Of a DNA stretch of 36,761 nucleotides, positions 23,966 to 33,243 are shown one piece after another. This DNA comes from Oscillospiraceae bacterium (lineage in GTDB: Bacteria; Bacillota; Clostridia; Oscillospirales; Oscillospiraceae), in the NCBI GenBank assembly GCA_902760845.1, contig CACWHX010000014.1, forward strand, positions 1 to 36,761, read 5' to 3'. The notes below the pieces were generated by a model, which saw nothing but the letters and a program-made list of their open reading frames with translations, had not been told where the DNA came from and searched no databases. Both the position numbers and the translations under genes were made by a program. The first letter of the stretch is position 1, and the number at the start of each line of letters is the position of its first letter.

Positions 23966-24910
23966 TCATCCCTTCGATGAAAACTCCATGGTCTCGGGGC
24001 TTCTGAGCCGCTGGTGCTTATAGATCGGCACATCATAATGCGCGCCGAGGCGGCGCACGAGATCCTTGTAGCAGCCCTTCATCTTGTCGTGGAACACGAT
24101 GGCCTCGATGCCGCCCTCGATGGAATCGACGCAGGCGCAGGCGCGCGCAAAGCCGCGCTCGGTCTCATACTCCCCCGCCACGAGCCATTGATTTGCGAGG
24201 ATGTGCGTCACACCGAACGCCTCGCCGCCCCATGTTTTCAGCGCGGCCTCGGCATAATTCGGCTCGAAGTGCACGCCGCCGACGCACAGCAGATTGTGCA
24301 CCCGAAGGCCGTCGTCGTCAAACACATGCGTCAGCGTGCGCGCAAGGGCGCGGCAGGCCGTGTCATCGTCCCAGCTCGCCGGGGCGCTGCCGACCTCAAT
24401 GTCCACCATCGGCACGGGAAACTGCACGAGCAGCCCCGCGTCGCCATGGCCGTCGTGCACGCCCGACCAGTGCGTCGCCTCCGTCGCGACATGGTAGGTC
24501 TCCAGACCCAGCGCGACGCGGTTTTGCTCGTATGCGCGCAGAAGATTGCGCATGCAGCGCGGGTTCGCCCTGCCAAAATTGCCGGAGGCCATGTCGCCAA
24601 GGGAGTGCACCGTGAGCACATTGTCCGGCGCGTTGCCGCCCTCGTGCCACGTGACCATGCCGGACATGTCAAACGCCGAGAAGTGCGCCTGCATCTCCGG
24701 CAGGTAGCGCGGATAGTCGAGACAAAGGGCAATATCCGTCGGGACGAAGTAAAATTCATTGCCGCCCTCGGTCCGCTTCATGACATCTTGCCCGGCAAAC
24801 GAAAACCCCGCCGGTTCCTGAAAAACGCCCTCCTCCCGCAGAATGTCCCACACGCGATACGCAACGTGTCCCCAGTGGTGGTTATTGCAGATAAAATAGA
24901 CTGCCTTCAT
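23966..24910 (-). CDS. D-aminoacyl-tRNA deacylase, archaeal/plant DTD2 type
   Basis: A 314-aa protein with the conserved layout of DTD2: VTWHEGGNAPDNVLTVHSLG (compare the archaeal LTxHxxGN), EATHWSG (compare EVTHHGP), VDIEVGSAPASWDDD (compare VEIGSTEEEW) and VGGVHFEP followed by FGVTHIL (compare GGGHYAP and GHI). These enzymes free tRNAs mischarged with D-amino acids or with aldehyde adducts; they are known mainly from archaea and plants, while bacteria use the unrelated DTD1. The presence of DTD2 here suggests horizontal transfer or a little-noticed bacterial branch. GGGGAGAG precedes the ATG. It follows the nitrilase gene by 26 bases and is probably in its operon. Confidence 0.75.
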   Translation of the reverse strand: MKAVYFICNNHHWGHVAYRVWDILREEGVFQEPAGFSFAGQDVMKRTEGGNEFYFVPTDIALCLDYPRYLPEMQAHFSAFDMSGMVTWHEGGNAPDNVLTVHSLGDMASGNFGRANPRCMRNLLRAYEQNRVALGLETYHVATEATHWSGVHDGHGDAGLLVQFPVPMVDIEVGSAPASWDDDTACRALARTLTHVFDDDGLRVHNLLCVGGVHFEPNYAEAALKTWGGEAFGVTHILANQWLVAGEYETERGFARACACVDSIEGGIEAIVFHDKMKGCYKDLVRRLGAHYDVPIYKHQRLRSPETMEFSSKG

Positions 24911-24936
24911 GCATTTCTCTCCCCGTTTTTACACTG

Positions 24937-25755
24937 TTATTTCTCGTACCGCAGTTGGTAAAGGTCGGTACGGCGGCCCTTCAGAATCGGAATCTGACCG
25001 CGGATCGCCTCCGCCCGCTCCAGATCAATATCCGTCACGAGCAGGCCCGGCTGCTCCTCCAGCTCGGCCGCGACGGCGCCCCACGGGTCGCAGACCATCG
25101 AGTGCCCGTAGGCGACATACGACGCCTCCGTATCCCGCGCCGGGGAGCACCCCGCCACAAAGCACTGGTTGTCCAGCGCGCGCATCCGAAACGACAGCGC
25201 CCAGTGCGCGGGGCCGGTCGTCATGTTGAACGCGCCGGGCACAAAAATGAGCTTCGCGCCCTCCAGCGCCATGATGCGAAACCATTCCGCAAAGCGAATG
25301 TCAAAGCAGATCGCCGCGCCCATGCGGCCGTACGGCGTGTCAAACACGGTGCAGTCCTGCCCGGGCGTGAATGTGTCCGACTCCTTGAAGCGCTGCCCGC
25401 CGGGCACGTCAATGTCAAACAAATGCACCTTTCTGTGCCTGGCAATCTGCTCCCCATCGGGCGAAAACACGTAGCACGTGTTGTAAATGCGTGTCCCGTC
25501 CCGCTCCGGCACGGAGCCGCCCACGAGCCATACCCCGGCCTCCTTCGCCGTGTCGCGTAGCGCGCGCCACGTTTCGCCGCCCGCCGGCTCGGCAAAGCGC
25601 CGGAACGCCTCGTTGGCGTACGGGCAGCACCACATTTCCGGCAGCATGACGAACACACAGCCCGCCCGCGCTGCCGCATGCACCATCCCGCGCATCGCGC
25701 GGTGGTTTTCCGCCAGCTCCGCCGTCACCGGCAGCTGGCACAGACCGATTTTCAT
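24937..25755 (-). CDS. Nitrilase-superfamily carbon-nitrogen hydrolase, Nit2/omega-amidase-like
   Basis: A 272-aa cytoplasmic amidase with the complete catalytic triad E40 (MLPEMW), K109 (RHRKVHLFD) and C150 (AICFDIRF). The IDVPGG and RHRKVHLFDIDVPGG region resembles Nit2/omega-amidases, which hydrolyse alpha-ketoglutaramate or ketosuccinamate, so repair of glutamine-derived keto amides is a fair guess. The ATG at 25755 begins the family sequence (MKIGLCQLPV); the frame is open 40 codons further into the upstream spacer and flavoprotein gene without similarity. The gene lies 28 bases after a flavoprotein gene and 26 before the DTD2 gene. Confidence 0.87.
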   Translation of the reverse strand: MKIGLCQLPVTAELAENHRAMRGMVHAAARAGCVFVMLPEMWCCPYANEAFRRFAEPAGGETWRALRDTAKEAGVWLVGGSVPERDGTRIYNTCYVFSPDGEQIARHRKVHLFDIDVPGGQRFKESDTFTPGQDCTVFDTPYGRMGAAICFDIRFAEWFRIMALEGAKLIFVPGAFNMTTGPAHWALSFRMRALDNQCFVAGCSPARDTEASYVAYGHSMVCDPWGAVAAELEEQPGLLVTDIDLERAEAIRGQIPILKGRRTDLYQLRYEK

Positions 25756-25783
25756 ATCGCGAACATCCTTTCCGCGGTCCCGG

Positions 25784-26329
25784 TTATGGCGCGGCAATCT
25801 GCCTGCCCAGTCGGTATGCCTGCTCCGGGTAATCCGTTTTCTCAAGATCCGCGCGCAGGTATACGCCCTGCGCATAACAGGAGCCGATCAGCTCCCAGTG
25901 CAGATATCTGCAGATCGTTTCAAAGTGCGACCGCAGCGCGTCGAACGCCCATGTATCCGTGTCCCCGCATGCGGCGAGGACCACGACCCGCTTGCGCATG
26001 CCGCGCAGCGCGTCGTTTTGGGCGAAAAACCGATCCACGACCGCCTTGAGCTGCGCGCTCATCCCAAAATAGAACAGCGGCGTGGCAAACACGACAACGT
26101 CCGCCGTGCGCAGCAGCGGGTTCAGCTCCTCCATATCGTCCGCATAGACGCAGCCCCGGTCCGAGTCCCGACATGCCATGCAGCCAACGCACGGGTGAAT
26201 CCGCTTCTCCCCCGCGCGGAAGACCGTGACCTCGCCGCCGCGCTCCGCGACGCCCTGCGCAAACCGCTCGATCAGCAGCGCGGTGGTCCCCGCGCGATGC
26301 GGGCTCCCCGCGATTACCAATACCTTCAT
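25784..26329 (-). CDS. Flavodoxin-fold NAD(P)H-dependent FMN reductase family protein
   Basis: A 181-aa flavoprotein. The phosphate loop AGSPHRAGTTALLIERF (about residues 7-23) and TPLFYFGMSAQLKAVVDRF identify the NADPH-dependent FMN reductase/iron-sulfur flavoprotein group. Three cysteines in CVGCMACRDSDRGC (about residues 47-60) are in the compact Cys pattern of iron-sulfur flavoproteins of anaerobes, so a 4Fe-4S cluster is possible. Substrate unknown. A run of G residues lies before the ATG at 26329. It lies 26 bases after ychF and leads the nitrilase and DTD2 genes. Confidence 0.87.
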   Translation of the reverse strand: MKVLVIAGSPHRAGTTALLIERFAQGVAERGGEVTVFRAGEKRIHPCVGCMACRDSDRGCVYADDMEELNPLLRTADVVVFATPLFYFGMSAQLKAVVDRFFAQNDALRGMRKRVVVLAACGDTDTWAFDALRSHFETICRYLHWELIGSCYAQGVYLRADLEKTDYPEQAYRLGRQIAAP

Positions 26330-26355
26330 ATGGTTCGTCCCCCCCCTTGCGGCCG

Positions 26356-27453
26356 TCACACGTTGAAGCGAAACAGCGTCACATCGCCGTCCTGCATCAC
26401 GTAATCCTTTCCCTCCGAGCGCACGAGTCCCTTCTCCTTCGCGGCCGTCATGCCGCCGCACGCCTTCAGCGCGTCAAACGCCACAATCTCCGCGCGGATA
26501 AAGCCGCGCTCAAAATCAGAGTGAATCTTCCCCGCTGCCTGCGGCGCCTTCGTCCCGCGGCGGATCGTCCACGCGCGGCACTCGTCGCTGCCGCAGGTGA
26601 GAAATGAGATCAGCCCCAGCAGACTGTAGGAGCAGCGGATCAGGCGGTCGAGCCCGGACTCCGTGATACCGAGTTCTTCGAGGAACAGCGCGCGCTCCTC
26701 CGGCTCCAGTTCGCCCAGTTCCTGCTCCACCTTGGCGCAGATGGGCAGCACCTGCGAGCCCTCCGCCTCCGCGATGGCGCACACCTGCTGATAATAAGCG
26801 CAGTCGGCATAGCCGGCGGAGAACGTCGCCTCGTCCAGATTCGCGGCATAAATGATGGGCTTGCTGGAGAGCAGATCGGCGGTCTCGATCAGCGCCCGAT
26901 CCTCCGGGGCGCAGCCGAACGTTCGGGCGCTTTTGCCCTCGTTCAAATGCTCCAGCAGCGCGCGGAACACCTCCGCCTCGTGCAGATACGCCTTGTCGCC
27001 GCCCTTGCCGGCCTTGGCCGCCTTCTCAACGCGGCGCTCGACCATCTCCATATCGGCCAGGATCAGCTCCAGATCAATGATCGCAATGTCGCGCGCGGGG
27101 TCCGTCGCGCCCTCGACGTGGATGACGTTCTCGTCGTCAAAGCAGCGCACGACGTGGACGATGGCGTCCGTCACGCGGATGTTGGACAGAAATTTGTTGC
27201 CCAGCCCCTCGCCCTTGGACGCGCCCTTGACCAGCCCCGCGATATCCACAAATTCGATGACGGCGGGCGTTTTCTTCTTCGGCTGATAGAGCTCCGCCAG
27301 ATAGTCCAGCCGCTCGTCCGGCACGGTGACCATGCCGACATTGGGGTTGATGGTGCAGAAGGCGTAGTTTGCGACCTCCGCGCCGGCGTTCGTGATGGCG
27401 TTGAACAGCGTTGATTTCCCTACATTTGGTAATCCGACAATGCCAAGCTTCAT
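26356..27453 (-). CDS. ychF: Redox-regulated ATPase/GTPase YchF (OLA1 type)
   Basis: A 365-aa Obg-family P-loop protein. G1 is GLPNVGKST (residues 7-15), switch and G3 [19 protein letters not shown]; a coiled-coil insertion follows ([17 protein letters not shown]) and the protein ends in a TGS domain with [14 protein letters not shown] and [14 protein letters not shown]. YchF binds ribosomes and hydrolyses ATP; it is linked to stress and translation. The usual NKxD motif is altered (AANLDE), as expected for an ATP-preferring member. It lies between the ftsH terminator and the flavoprotein gene. Confidence 0.96.
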   Translation of the reverse strand: MKLGIVGLPNVGKSTLFNAITNAGAEVANYAFCTINPNVGMVTVPDERLDYLAELYQPKKKTPAVIEFVDIAGLVKGASKGEGLGNKFLSNIRVTDAIVHVVRCFDDENVIHVEGATDPARDIAIIDLELILADMEMVERRVEKAAKAGKGGDKAYLHEAEVFRALLEHLNEGKSARTFGCAPEDRALIETADLLSSKPIIYAANLDEATFSAGYADCAYYQQVCAIAEAEGSQVLPICAKVEQELGELEPEERALFLEELGITESGLDRLIRCSYSLLGLISFLTCGSDECRAWTIRRGTKAPQAAGKIHSDFERGFIRAEIVAFDALKACGGMTAAKEKGLVRSEGKDYVMQDGDVTLFRFNV

Positions 27454-27476
27454 GTGTATCTCTCCATTTTACAAAA

Positions 27477-27506
27477 GCGAGGGCGGCAAATTGGGGCCGC
27501 CCTCGC
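27477..27506 (-). terminator. Terminator of the gdpP-ftsH block
   Basis: An 11-bp GC stem (27496-27506 with 27477-27487) with an 8-base loop, 9 bases past the ftsH stop. On minus it is followed by TTTTGTAAAATGG. Confidence 0.8.
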
Positions 27507-27515
27507 TGTGGTTTT

Positions 27516-29522
27516 TTATGCCTGCGGATCGTCCGTCGGCGGCTGCGTCGGAACGTCCGGCCTGAGTTCAACGAACCCGTCGGCGTCCGCCGCCTGCACC
27601 GGCGCAACAGGCGCCTCGTCCATGCGGCGGACGACCCGGGCCGGAGGCTCAATGGTATCGTCCGGATGAATGGGCGGCTCGCCGTGCTCGCAGAAGTAGG
27701 CGAAGTCCTCGCCGTCGAGCGTCTCGTGGATGAGCAGGTATTCCGCGATCTTGGTCAGCAGCTCCGCGTGCTCGCGGAGGATGCCCTCGCAGCGCGTGTG
27801 CGCCTCGTCAAAGATGCGCTTGACCTCGTCGTCGATGGTGGCGGCGGTCTTTTCCGAGTAGCTTTTCGTCGTGCCGAAGTCGCGGCCGATGAAGATGCTG
27901 TGGCCGGAGTCGTCAAACGAGATGGGGCCAAGCTTCTCGCTCATGCCGTATTTCATCACCATGTCGCGGGCGATATTCGTCGCCTGCTGAATGTCGCCGG
28001 AGGCGCCGGTGGAGATATCGTCCAGGAAGATCTGCTCCGCCACGCGGCCGCCGAGGGACATGACGATGTTGTCAAACATCTCGCCGCGGGAGGTGAAGTC
28101 CTCCGCGTCCTCCTTCGGGCGATACCAGGTGAAGCCGCCCGCCTGGCCGCGCGGGATGATGGTGATATAGTGCACGGGGTCGGTGTTTTTCAGATAGCGC
28201 GCCGCGATGGCGTGGCCGGATTCATGATACGCCGTGAGCCGGCGCGCCCGGTCGGACATGACGCGGCTCTTTTTCTCCGGACCCATGACGACCTTCAGGA
28301 TCGCCTCGTCAATGTCCGGCTGGCTGATGAACCGCCGGTGGTTGCGCACGGCGAGGATAGCCGCCTCGTTGAGAAGGTTCTCCAGGTCCGCGCCGGCGAA
28401 GCCCGCCGTGCCGCGGGCGATGCTCTTGAGATTGACATCGTCGCCCAGATTCTTGCCGCGGGCATGGACCTTCAAAATCTCCTCGCGGCCCTTCACATCG
28501 GGCAGCCCCATATAGACCCGGCGGTCAAACCGGCCGGGGCGCAGCAGGGCGTTGTCCAGGATATCGGCGCGGTTGGTCGCGGCCATGACAATGACACCTT
28601 CATTGTCGGAAAATCCGTCCATTTCCACGAGCAGCTGGTTGAGCGTCTGCTCGCGCTCGTCGTGGCCGCCGCCAAGGCCGCTGCCGCGCTGGCGGCCGAC
28701 CGCGTCGATCTCGTCGATGAAAATGACGGCCGGCGCGACCTTCTTGGCCTGCTCAAACAAATCGCGCACGCGCGACGCGCCGACGCCAACATAGAGCTCG
28801 ACAAAATCTGACCCGGAGATGGACAGAAACTGCACGCCCGCCTCGCCCGCGACGGCCTTCGCCATCAGCGTTTTGCCGGTGCCCGGAGGGCCGACGAGCA
28901 GCACGCCCTTGGGAACGCGCGCGCCCATCTCGGTATAAAAGCCCGGCCGCTTGAGGAAATCCACGATCTCCCGCAGCTCTTCCTTCTCTTCCTCCGCGCC
29001 CGCCACGTCGGCGAACGTATATTTCTTTCTGGACTCCTCCGTGGTGCGCGTGTGCGCCTTGCCGAAGCGGCCCACGCCCGGCGCGCCGCCTCCGCCGCCC
29101 ATGCGATTCATCATGACATACCACAGGACGATCGCGCCGATGATGACCAGCATATACGGCAGAAACGCCAGCCACCAGGGGGCGCTCCAGCCCTCCTGAT
29201 AGTCGTACTCCTCCAGAATGCCGGCTTCCTTCTGCTCGGCAATCAGGTCGCCCAGGTCGTCCCGGAACCACTGCGCGCTCGGCAGCTCCTGCACAATTTT
29301 CTCCTTGCCGGATGGATCATTTTCCCGCAGATTCAGCGTCAGCTCCTTCCCCTTCAGGGTAAAGGACTGCACGCGCTCCTGCACAAAAAAGTCCTCGATC
29401 TCGGAGTAGGTGTAGTTCGTGTCCTCCTCAGGCGAGGTCAGATAGAACATCAGCGCGATGAGGATCACACCGATCAGCAGGTAAAATCCGATGTCCCGCG
29501 CACGGTTCTTGTTTGGTTTCAA
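27516..29522 (-). CDS. ftsH: ATP-dependent zinc metalloprotease FtsH
   Basis: A 668-aa membrane protease that degrades misfolded membrane proteins and selected regulators. Two membrane helices (about residues 11-29 and 116-138) flank a short external domain. The AAA+ domain has Walker A GPPGTGKT (211-218), Walker B VIFIDEID and the second region RPGRFDRR; the protease site is HESGH (433-437) and the third zinc ligand is in a later Asp. The gene starts with TTG at 29522, chosen because AGGGGTG lies eight bases upstream; no in-frame ATG gives a full N-terminal helix. The last 60 residues are a Pro/Asp-rich tail. It is the last gene of the block, 28 bases after hpt. Confidence 0.96.
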   Translation of the reverse strand: MKPNKNRARDIGFYLLIGVILIALMFYLTSPEEDTNYTYSEIEDFFVQERVQSFTLKGKELTLNLRENDPSGKEKIVQELPSAQWFRDDLGDLIAEQKEAGILEEYDYQEGWSAPWWLAFLPYMLVIIGAIVLWYVMMNRMGGGGGAPGVGRFGKAHTRTTEESRKKYTFADVAGAEEEKEELREIVDFLKRPGFYTEMGARVPKGVLLVGPPGTGKTLMAKAVAGEAGVQFLSISGSDFVELYVGVGASRVRDLFEQAKKVAPAVIFIDEIDAVGRQRGSGLGGGHDEREQTLNQLLVEMDGFSDNEGVIVMAATNRADILDNALLRPGRFDRRVYMGLPDVKGREEILKVHARGKNLGDDVNLKSIARGTAGFAGADLENLLNEAAILAVRNHRRFISQPDIDEAILKVVMGPEKKSRVMSDRARRLTAYHESGHAIAARYLKNTDPVHYITIIPRGQAGGFTWYRPKEDAEDFTSRGEMFDNIVMSLGGRVAEQIFLDDISTGASGDIQQATNIARDMVMKYGMSEKLGPISFDDSGHSIFIGRDFGTTKSYSEKTAATIDDEVKRIFDEAHTRCEGILREHAELLTKIAEYLLIHETLDGEDFAYFCEHGEPPIHPDDTIEPPARVVRRMDEAPVAPVQAADADGFVELRPDVPTQPPTDDPQA

Positions 29523-29550
29523 ATTTCATTCACCCCTATTTCCGGGTATC

Positions 29551-30096
29551 TCAACGATAGATCTCCGGCTTGAGTACGCCGATGAACGGCAGGTTGCGGT
29601 ATTTCTCCGCATAGTCGAGGCCGTAGCCCACAACGAAAGCGTCCGGCACCTCAAAGCCCGCGTAGGCCGCGTAGACCGGCGCACGGCGGCGGGACGGTTT
29701 GTCCAGCAGCGTCACAATCGTGATGGACGCCGGCTTGCGGACGCCGAGATATTCTGTCAGATAATGAAGCGTGACGCCGCTGTCCAGAATGTCCTCCACG
29801 AGGATGATATCCCGGCCCTCGATGTCCCGATTCAGGTCCTTGTTGATCTTTACCGCGCCGGTTGTCGTCGTCTGGTTGGCATACGACGACACGGCCATAA
29901 ACTCCACAGAACACGGGATGGTCACGCAGCGCATCAGGTCCGCCATAAACACGAAGCAGCCCTTCAGCACCCCGACGAACAGCGGCTCGCGTCCCGCAAA
30001 ATCCGCAGAAATCGCGGCGCCCAGCTCCGCCGTGCGCTGGCGCAGTTGTTCCTCCGTCAGCAAAATCGTCTCAATGTCGTCCCGCATTCCGCTCAT
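29551..30096 (-). CDS. hpt: Hypoxanthine phosphoribosyltransferase
   Basis: A 181-aa purine salvage enzyme that converts hypoxanthine (and guanine) to nucleotides with PRPP. The PRPP motif is ILVEDILDSGVTL, and LKGCFVFMADL, VSSYANQTTTTG and the DKPSRRR strand match the family. The ATG at 30096 overlaps the tilS stop by four bases (ATGA) and has AGAGGAG eight bases upstream; the ATG six bases earlier is too near that site. The order tilS-hpt-ftsH is the classic Firmicutes arrangement. Confidence 0.96.
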   Translation of the reverse strand: MSGMRDDIETILLTEEQLRQRTAELGAAISADFAGREPLFVGVLKGCFVFMADLMRCVTIPCSVEFMAVSSYANQTTTTGAVKINKDLNRDIEGRDIILVEDILDSGVTLHYLTEYLGVRKPASITIVTLLDKPSRRRAPVYAAYAGFEVPDAFVVGYGLDYAEKYRNLPFIGVLKPEIYR

Positions 30097-31409
30097 ATCC
30101 ATGTCTCCTCTGTCCGCCGCAGCTCGGCGCGAACGGCCACATCGCCCGGCCTTGCGGCGCATCGCTCCGCCACGCCGAAGCCAAACACCGCCACCGGGCC
30201 CGCCTCATCGCGCAGCACCGGCACCGCGTCCCGCTCCGCGCGCGTCAGTCCGCGCTCGGCAAACAACGCGCTCAGCCGTTTCGTGCAGCCGCGTCCGGCC
30301 AACCGAATCCGATCGCCCGTTTTTCGCGGCATAATAGTTAGTTTACCACAAATACTTGTATATTTAAAGTAGAAAGTCGTTAACGTATTATGAATTTCTT
30401 TTACGGTTTCCGGTACGCCGAGCGTGATCGTCAGCCCCTGCTCCGGGTGGGAGATCGTCTCTCCCGGGGCGATGGCCGTCTCCGGCCACGGCAGGGATGC
30501 CGCCGCGCCGAATCGGAGTCTCCCCTGCTCGCGCGTCGCGCGAAGGCCGCCCGGCAGATCGAGCGACGCCGCCTCCGTGCCGCTGCACAGGCGGTGCAGC
30601 GCCTCGATGTGCGTCTGCGACAGACCGCGGCCCGCGAGCGTGCGAAACACACGCGCGCGAACCGGGCGCGGCAGCGCCAGCAGCGCCGCCGTGGAGACGC
30701 CCGCCTGCGCGTCCTGCCCGCGCAAAAAATCCTCCGCAAGGGACGTGAGATAGTCCTCGTCCTCGCGCAGCAGCGCCGCGGCCTGCGCGGCGTGCCGGAC
30801 AAACGCGGCGTTTACCTCCCGCAAAACCGGCATCGCGCCGTGGCGCACGCGGTTGCGGGCATAGTCGTCCGCGTCGTTCGTGCTGTCCCGCACATAAGAA
30901 ATCCCGTTCGCGTCCAGCCATGCCTCCACTTCCCCGCGCGTCGTCCGCAGCATGGGCCGCAGGAGCTTTCCCCGCACGGGCGGGATGCCGCACAGCCCGC
31001 GCAGGCCGCTCCCGCGCGCAAGCTGCAGCAGCATCGTCTCGGCGTTGTCATCCGCCGTGTGCGCGGTCGCAATCCAAGCGCAGTCCTGCTCCGCCGCCGT
31101 GCGCTCCAGAAACGCATAGCGCAGCTCCCGCGCGGCCGCCTCCGGCCCCATGCCGCGCACCGCGGCAGTGTCGCCGGCGCCGACGAAGCACGCAACGCCC
31201 CGCGCCGCGCAGAACTCGCGCACGAAGCGCTCGTCCCGGTCAGACTCCGTGCCGCGCAGCCGGTGGTTGAAGTGCGCGCAGAGCACCGAAAAGCCCCGCG
31301 CACGCCCCTGCTCCAGCAGATTGCACAGCAGATACATCGAGTCCGCCCCGCCTGACACGGCGCAAAGCACGCGCTCTCCGGGCCGCACGCGGTCAAGGTT
31401 CGTCATCAT
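30093..31409 (-). CDS. tilS: tRNA(Ile)-lysidine synthetase
   Basis: A 438-aa PP-loop enzyme that adds lysine to the wobble C of tRNA-Ile(CAT), so that it reads AUA. The ATP site is AVSGGADSMYLL (about residues 17-28), followed by HFNHRLRG and ATAHTADDNAETMLLQL. The C-terminal TilS domain begins at MPRKTGDRIRLAGRG and is complete. The region coding for the linker before it (about 30330-30400) is unusually AT-rich for this genome. The start overlaps the end of dnaB by 17 bases. The presence of tilS implies that a tRNA-Ile(CAT) exists elsewhere. Confidence 0.96.
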   Translation of the reverse strand: MMTNLDRVRPGERVLCAVSGGADSMYLLCNLLEQGRARGFSVLCAHFNHRLRGTESDRDERFVREFCAARGVACFVGAGDTAAVRGMGPEAAARELRYAFLERTAAEQDCAWIATAHTADDNAETMLLQLARGSGLRGLCGIPPVRGKLLRPMLRTTRGEVEAWLDANGISYVRDSTNDADDYARNRVRHGAMPVLREVNAAFVRHAAQAAALLREDEDYLTSLAEDFLRGQDAQAGVSTAALLALPRPVRARVFRTLAGRGLSQTHIEALHRLCSGTEAASLDLPGGLRATREQGRLRFGAAASLPWPETAIAPGETISHPEQGLTITLGVPETVKEIHNTLTTFYFKYTSICGKLTIMPRKTGDRIRLAGRGCTKRLSALFAERGLTRAERDAVPVLRDEAGPVAVFGFGVAERCAARPGDVAVRAELRRTEETWI

Positions 31410-32742
31410 AGCGCTTTTCCACCGAGTGGAAGGTCGTATACTCCGGCACCCAGCGCAGCTCCAGCGTGCCCGTCTCCCCGTGACGGTTTTTGAGGATGAT
31501 GGCCTCGGAGAGATTCACATCCTCGGCCTCCTTGTTGTAGTACCCGTCGCGATAGAGCGCGAGGACGACGTCCGCGTCCTGCTCAATCGCGCCGGACTCG
31601 CGCAGATCGGAGAGCATGGGGCGCTTATTCTGCCGCGCCTCGTTCGCGCGCGAGAGCTGCGACAGACACACGACCGGCACGTTCAGCTCCTTGGCCATGA
31701 TCTTCAGCATCCGGCTCATGTCCGACACGGCCTGCGTGCGGCTTTCGTTCGACCAGGTGTGTCCGCTCCCGGCGGACTGCATGAGCTGGAGATAGTCGAT
31801 GACCACGAGGCCGAGATTGTTCAGTCTCCGGCACTGGGCGTTCATGTCCGCGACGGAGAGCGACGGGTTGTCGTCGATGCGAATGTCCGTCGCGCTGATC
31901 CGGGAGGCCGCCGTGGCGACGCGCCGCCATTCCTCCGTCGAAAGCCGGCCGGTCATCAGCTTCTGGCTGTCCACCATGCCCGCGGAGGAGAGGAGCCGCG
32001 TCGCAAGCTGCTCGCGCGACATTTCCAGCGAAAACACCGCCACGGTCTTTTCCGCGTGCTCGCCGACATAGCTTGCCAGATTCAGCGCAAGGCTCGTCTT
32101 TCCCATGCCGGGGCGCGCGGCGATTAAAATCAGCTCGCCCCGGTTCAGACCGAGGATCGTGCGGTCCAGATCCGGCAGGCCGGTGGGAAGCCCCGGGATC
32201 CCGCCGCCGCTCTGCGCCGCGTCGGAGAGATTCGCGTACACGCGCTGGATGACCATCGAGACCGGCTGCAGACCGCCGACCGTGCGCCCCTGCCGGAGCG
32301 CGTAGATCTTCCGCTCCGCCGCTTCCAGCATTGTCTCCGCCTCGCCGGCGCCCTCAAAGATCATGCTGTTGATCTCGTCCGCCGCCAGATGCAGATTGCG
32401 CAACAGCGCCTGGTCGCGCACGATGGCCGCGTATTTCAGCACGTTCGCCGCCGTCGGCGTGATCTGCATGAGCTCCATGAGATACTGCTGCGTTGACTCC
32501 TCGCGGTAAACGCCGCGCACCTTCATCTGCTCCAGCACGGTCACGGCGTCGATGCTCTGGCCATAGGAGAACATGGCGAAGATCGTGTCAAAAATATCCC
32601 GGTTTGTCTGGATATAAAATTCGTCGGATTTGACCTTGTCGATCACATCCGGGATGCAGGAGGGGTCAATCAGCATCGAGCCGATGACGGCCTGCTCCGC
32701 CGGCGCGGAATGCGGCGCCTGCCTGCCCAGCAGTTCTTCCAT
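31393..32742 (-). CDS. dnaB: Replicative DNA helicase DnaB (DnaC in Bacillus naming)
   Basis: A 449-aa hexameric helicase that unwinds DNA at the replication fork. The N-terminal helical collar domain (to about residue 130) starts PHSAPAEQAVIGSMLID; the RecA-like domain has Walker A ARPGMGKTS, ALNLASYV, FSLEMSREQLATRLLSS, Walker B LVVIDYLQLM and the C-terminal DADVVLALYRD. No intein is present. GGGGAGG precedes the ATG. It follows rplI by 34 bases, the standard rplI-dnaB neighbour pair. Confidence 0.98.
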   Translation of the reverse strand: MEELLGRQAPHSAPAEQAVIGSMLIDPSCIPDVIDKVKSDEFYIQTNRDIFDTIFAMFSYGQSIDAVTVLEQMKVRGVYREESTQQYLMELMQITPTAANVLKYAAIVRDQALLRNLHLAADEINSMIFEGAGEAETMLEAAERKIYALRQGRTVGGLQPVSMVIQRVYANLSDAAQSGGGIPGLPTGLPDLDRTILGLNRGELILIAARPGMGKTSLALNLASYVGEHAEKTVAVFSLEMSREQLATRLLSSAGMVDSQKLMTGRLSTEEWRRVATAASRISATDIRIDDNPSLSVADMNAQCRRLNNLGLVVIDYLQLMQSAGSGHTWSNESRTQAVSDMSRMLKIMAKELNVPVVCLSQLSRANEARQNKRPMLSDLRESGAIEQDADVVLALYRDGYYNKEAEDVNLSEAIILKNRHGETGTLELRWVPEYTTFHSVEKRYDDEP

Positions 32743-32776
32743 GGTGTCGCCTCCCCTCGGTCAGATTTGCGCGCGC

Positions 32777-33220
32777 TTATACTTCGACCACCAGCACGCT
32801 GATGGTGCCGTTGATCTCATACCCGAGCTTTGCCTTCACCTCGAACGTGCCGTAGCTCTTGATCGGCTCGGCCTGCACGATCTTTTTCGGGTCAATCTCA
32901 ATGTCAAACTGCTCGCGCAGCGCCTCGCTGATCGCCGCCGACGTGACGGAGCCGAACAGCTTGCCCGCGCCGCCCTTCGCCGCGATTTTCACCTGCACGG
33001 CGCTGAGCTTTTCCGCCGCCGCCTGCGCCGCAGCCTTTTCCTTCGCAATCTGCGCGGCTTTGGCCTTTTCCTTCAGCTTATAGGCGTTGAGATTGTCGCT
33101 CGTCGCCTCCATGGCGAGTCCGCGCGGCAGCAGGTAGTTGCGCGCATATCCGTCGGAGACGGTCTTGAGCTCGCCCTTTTTTCCCTGCCCCTTCACATCC
33201 GCGTTAAAAATCACTTTCAT
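32777..33220 (-). CDS. rplI: 50S ribosomal protein L9
   Basis: L9, 147 aa. The N-terminal rRNA-binding domain has [18 protein letters not shown] and [16 protein letters not shown]; a long charged helix ([19 protein letters not shown]) leads to the C-terminal domain. It binds 23S rRNA near the L1 stalk. Length is normal. It is between gdpP and dnaB, as in many Firmicutes. Confidence 0.98.
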   Translation of the reverse strand: MKVIFNADVKGQGKKGELKTVSDGYARNYLLPRGLAMEATSDNLNAYKLKEKAKAAQIAKEKAAAQAAAEKLSAVQVKIAAKGGAGKLFGSVTSAAISEALREQFDIEIDPKKIVQAEPIKSYGTFEVKAKLGYEINGTISVLVVEV

Positions 33221-33243
33221 GGTATCGCCACTCCTTTTCTTCG

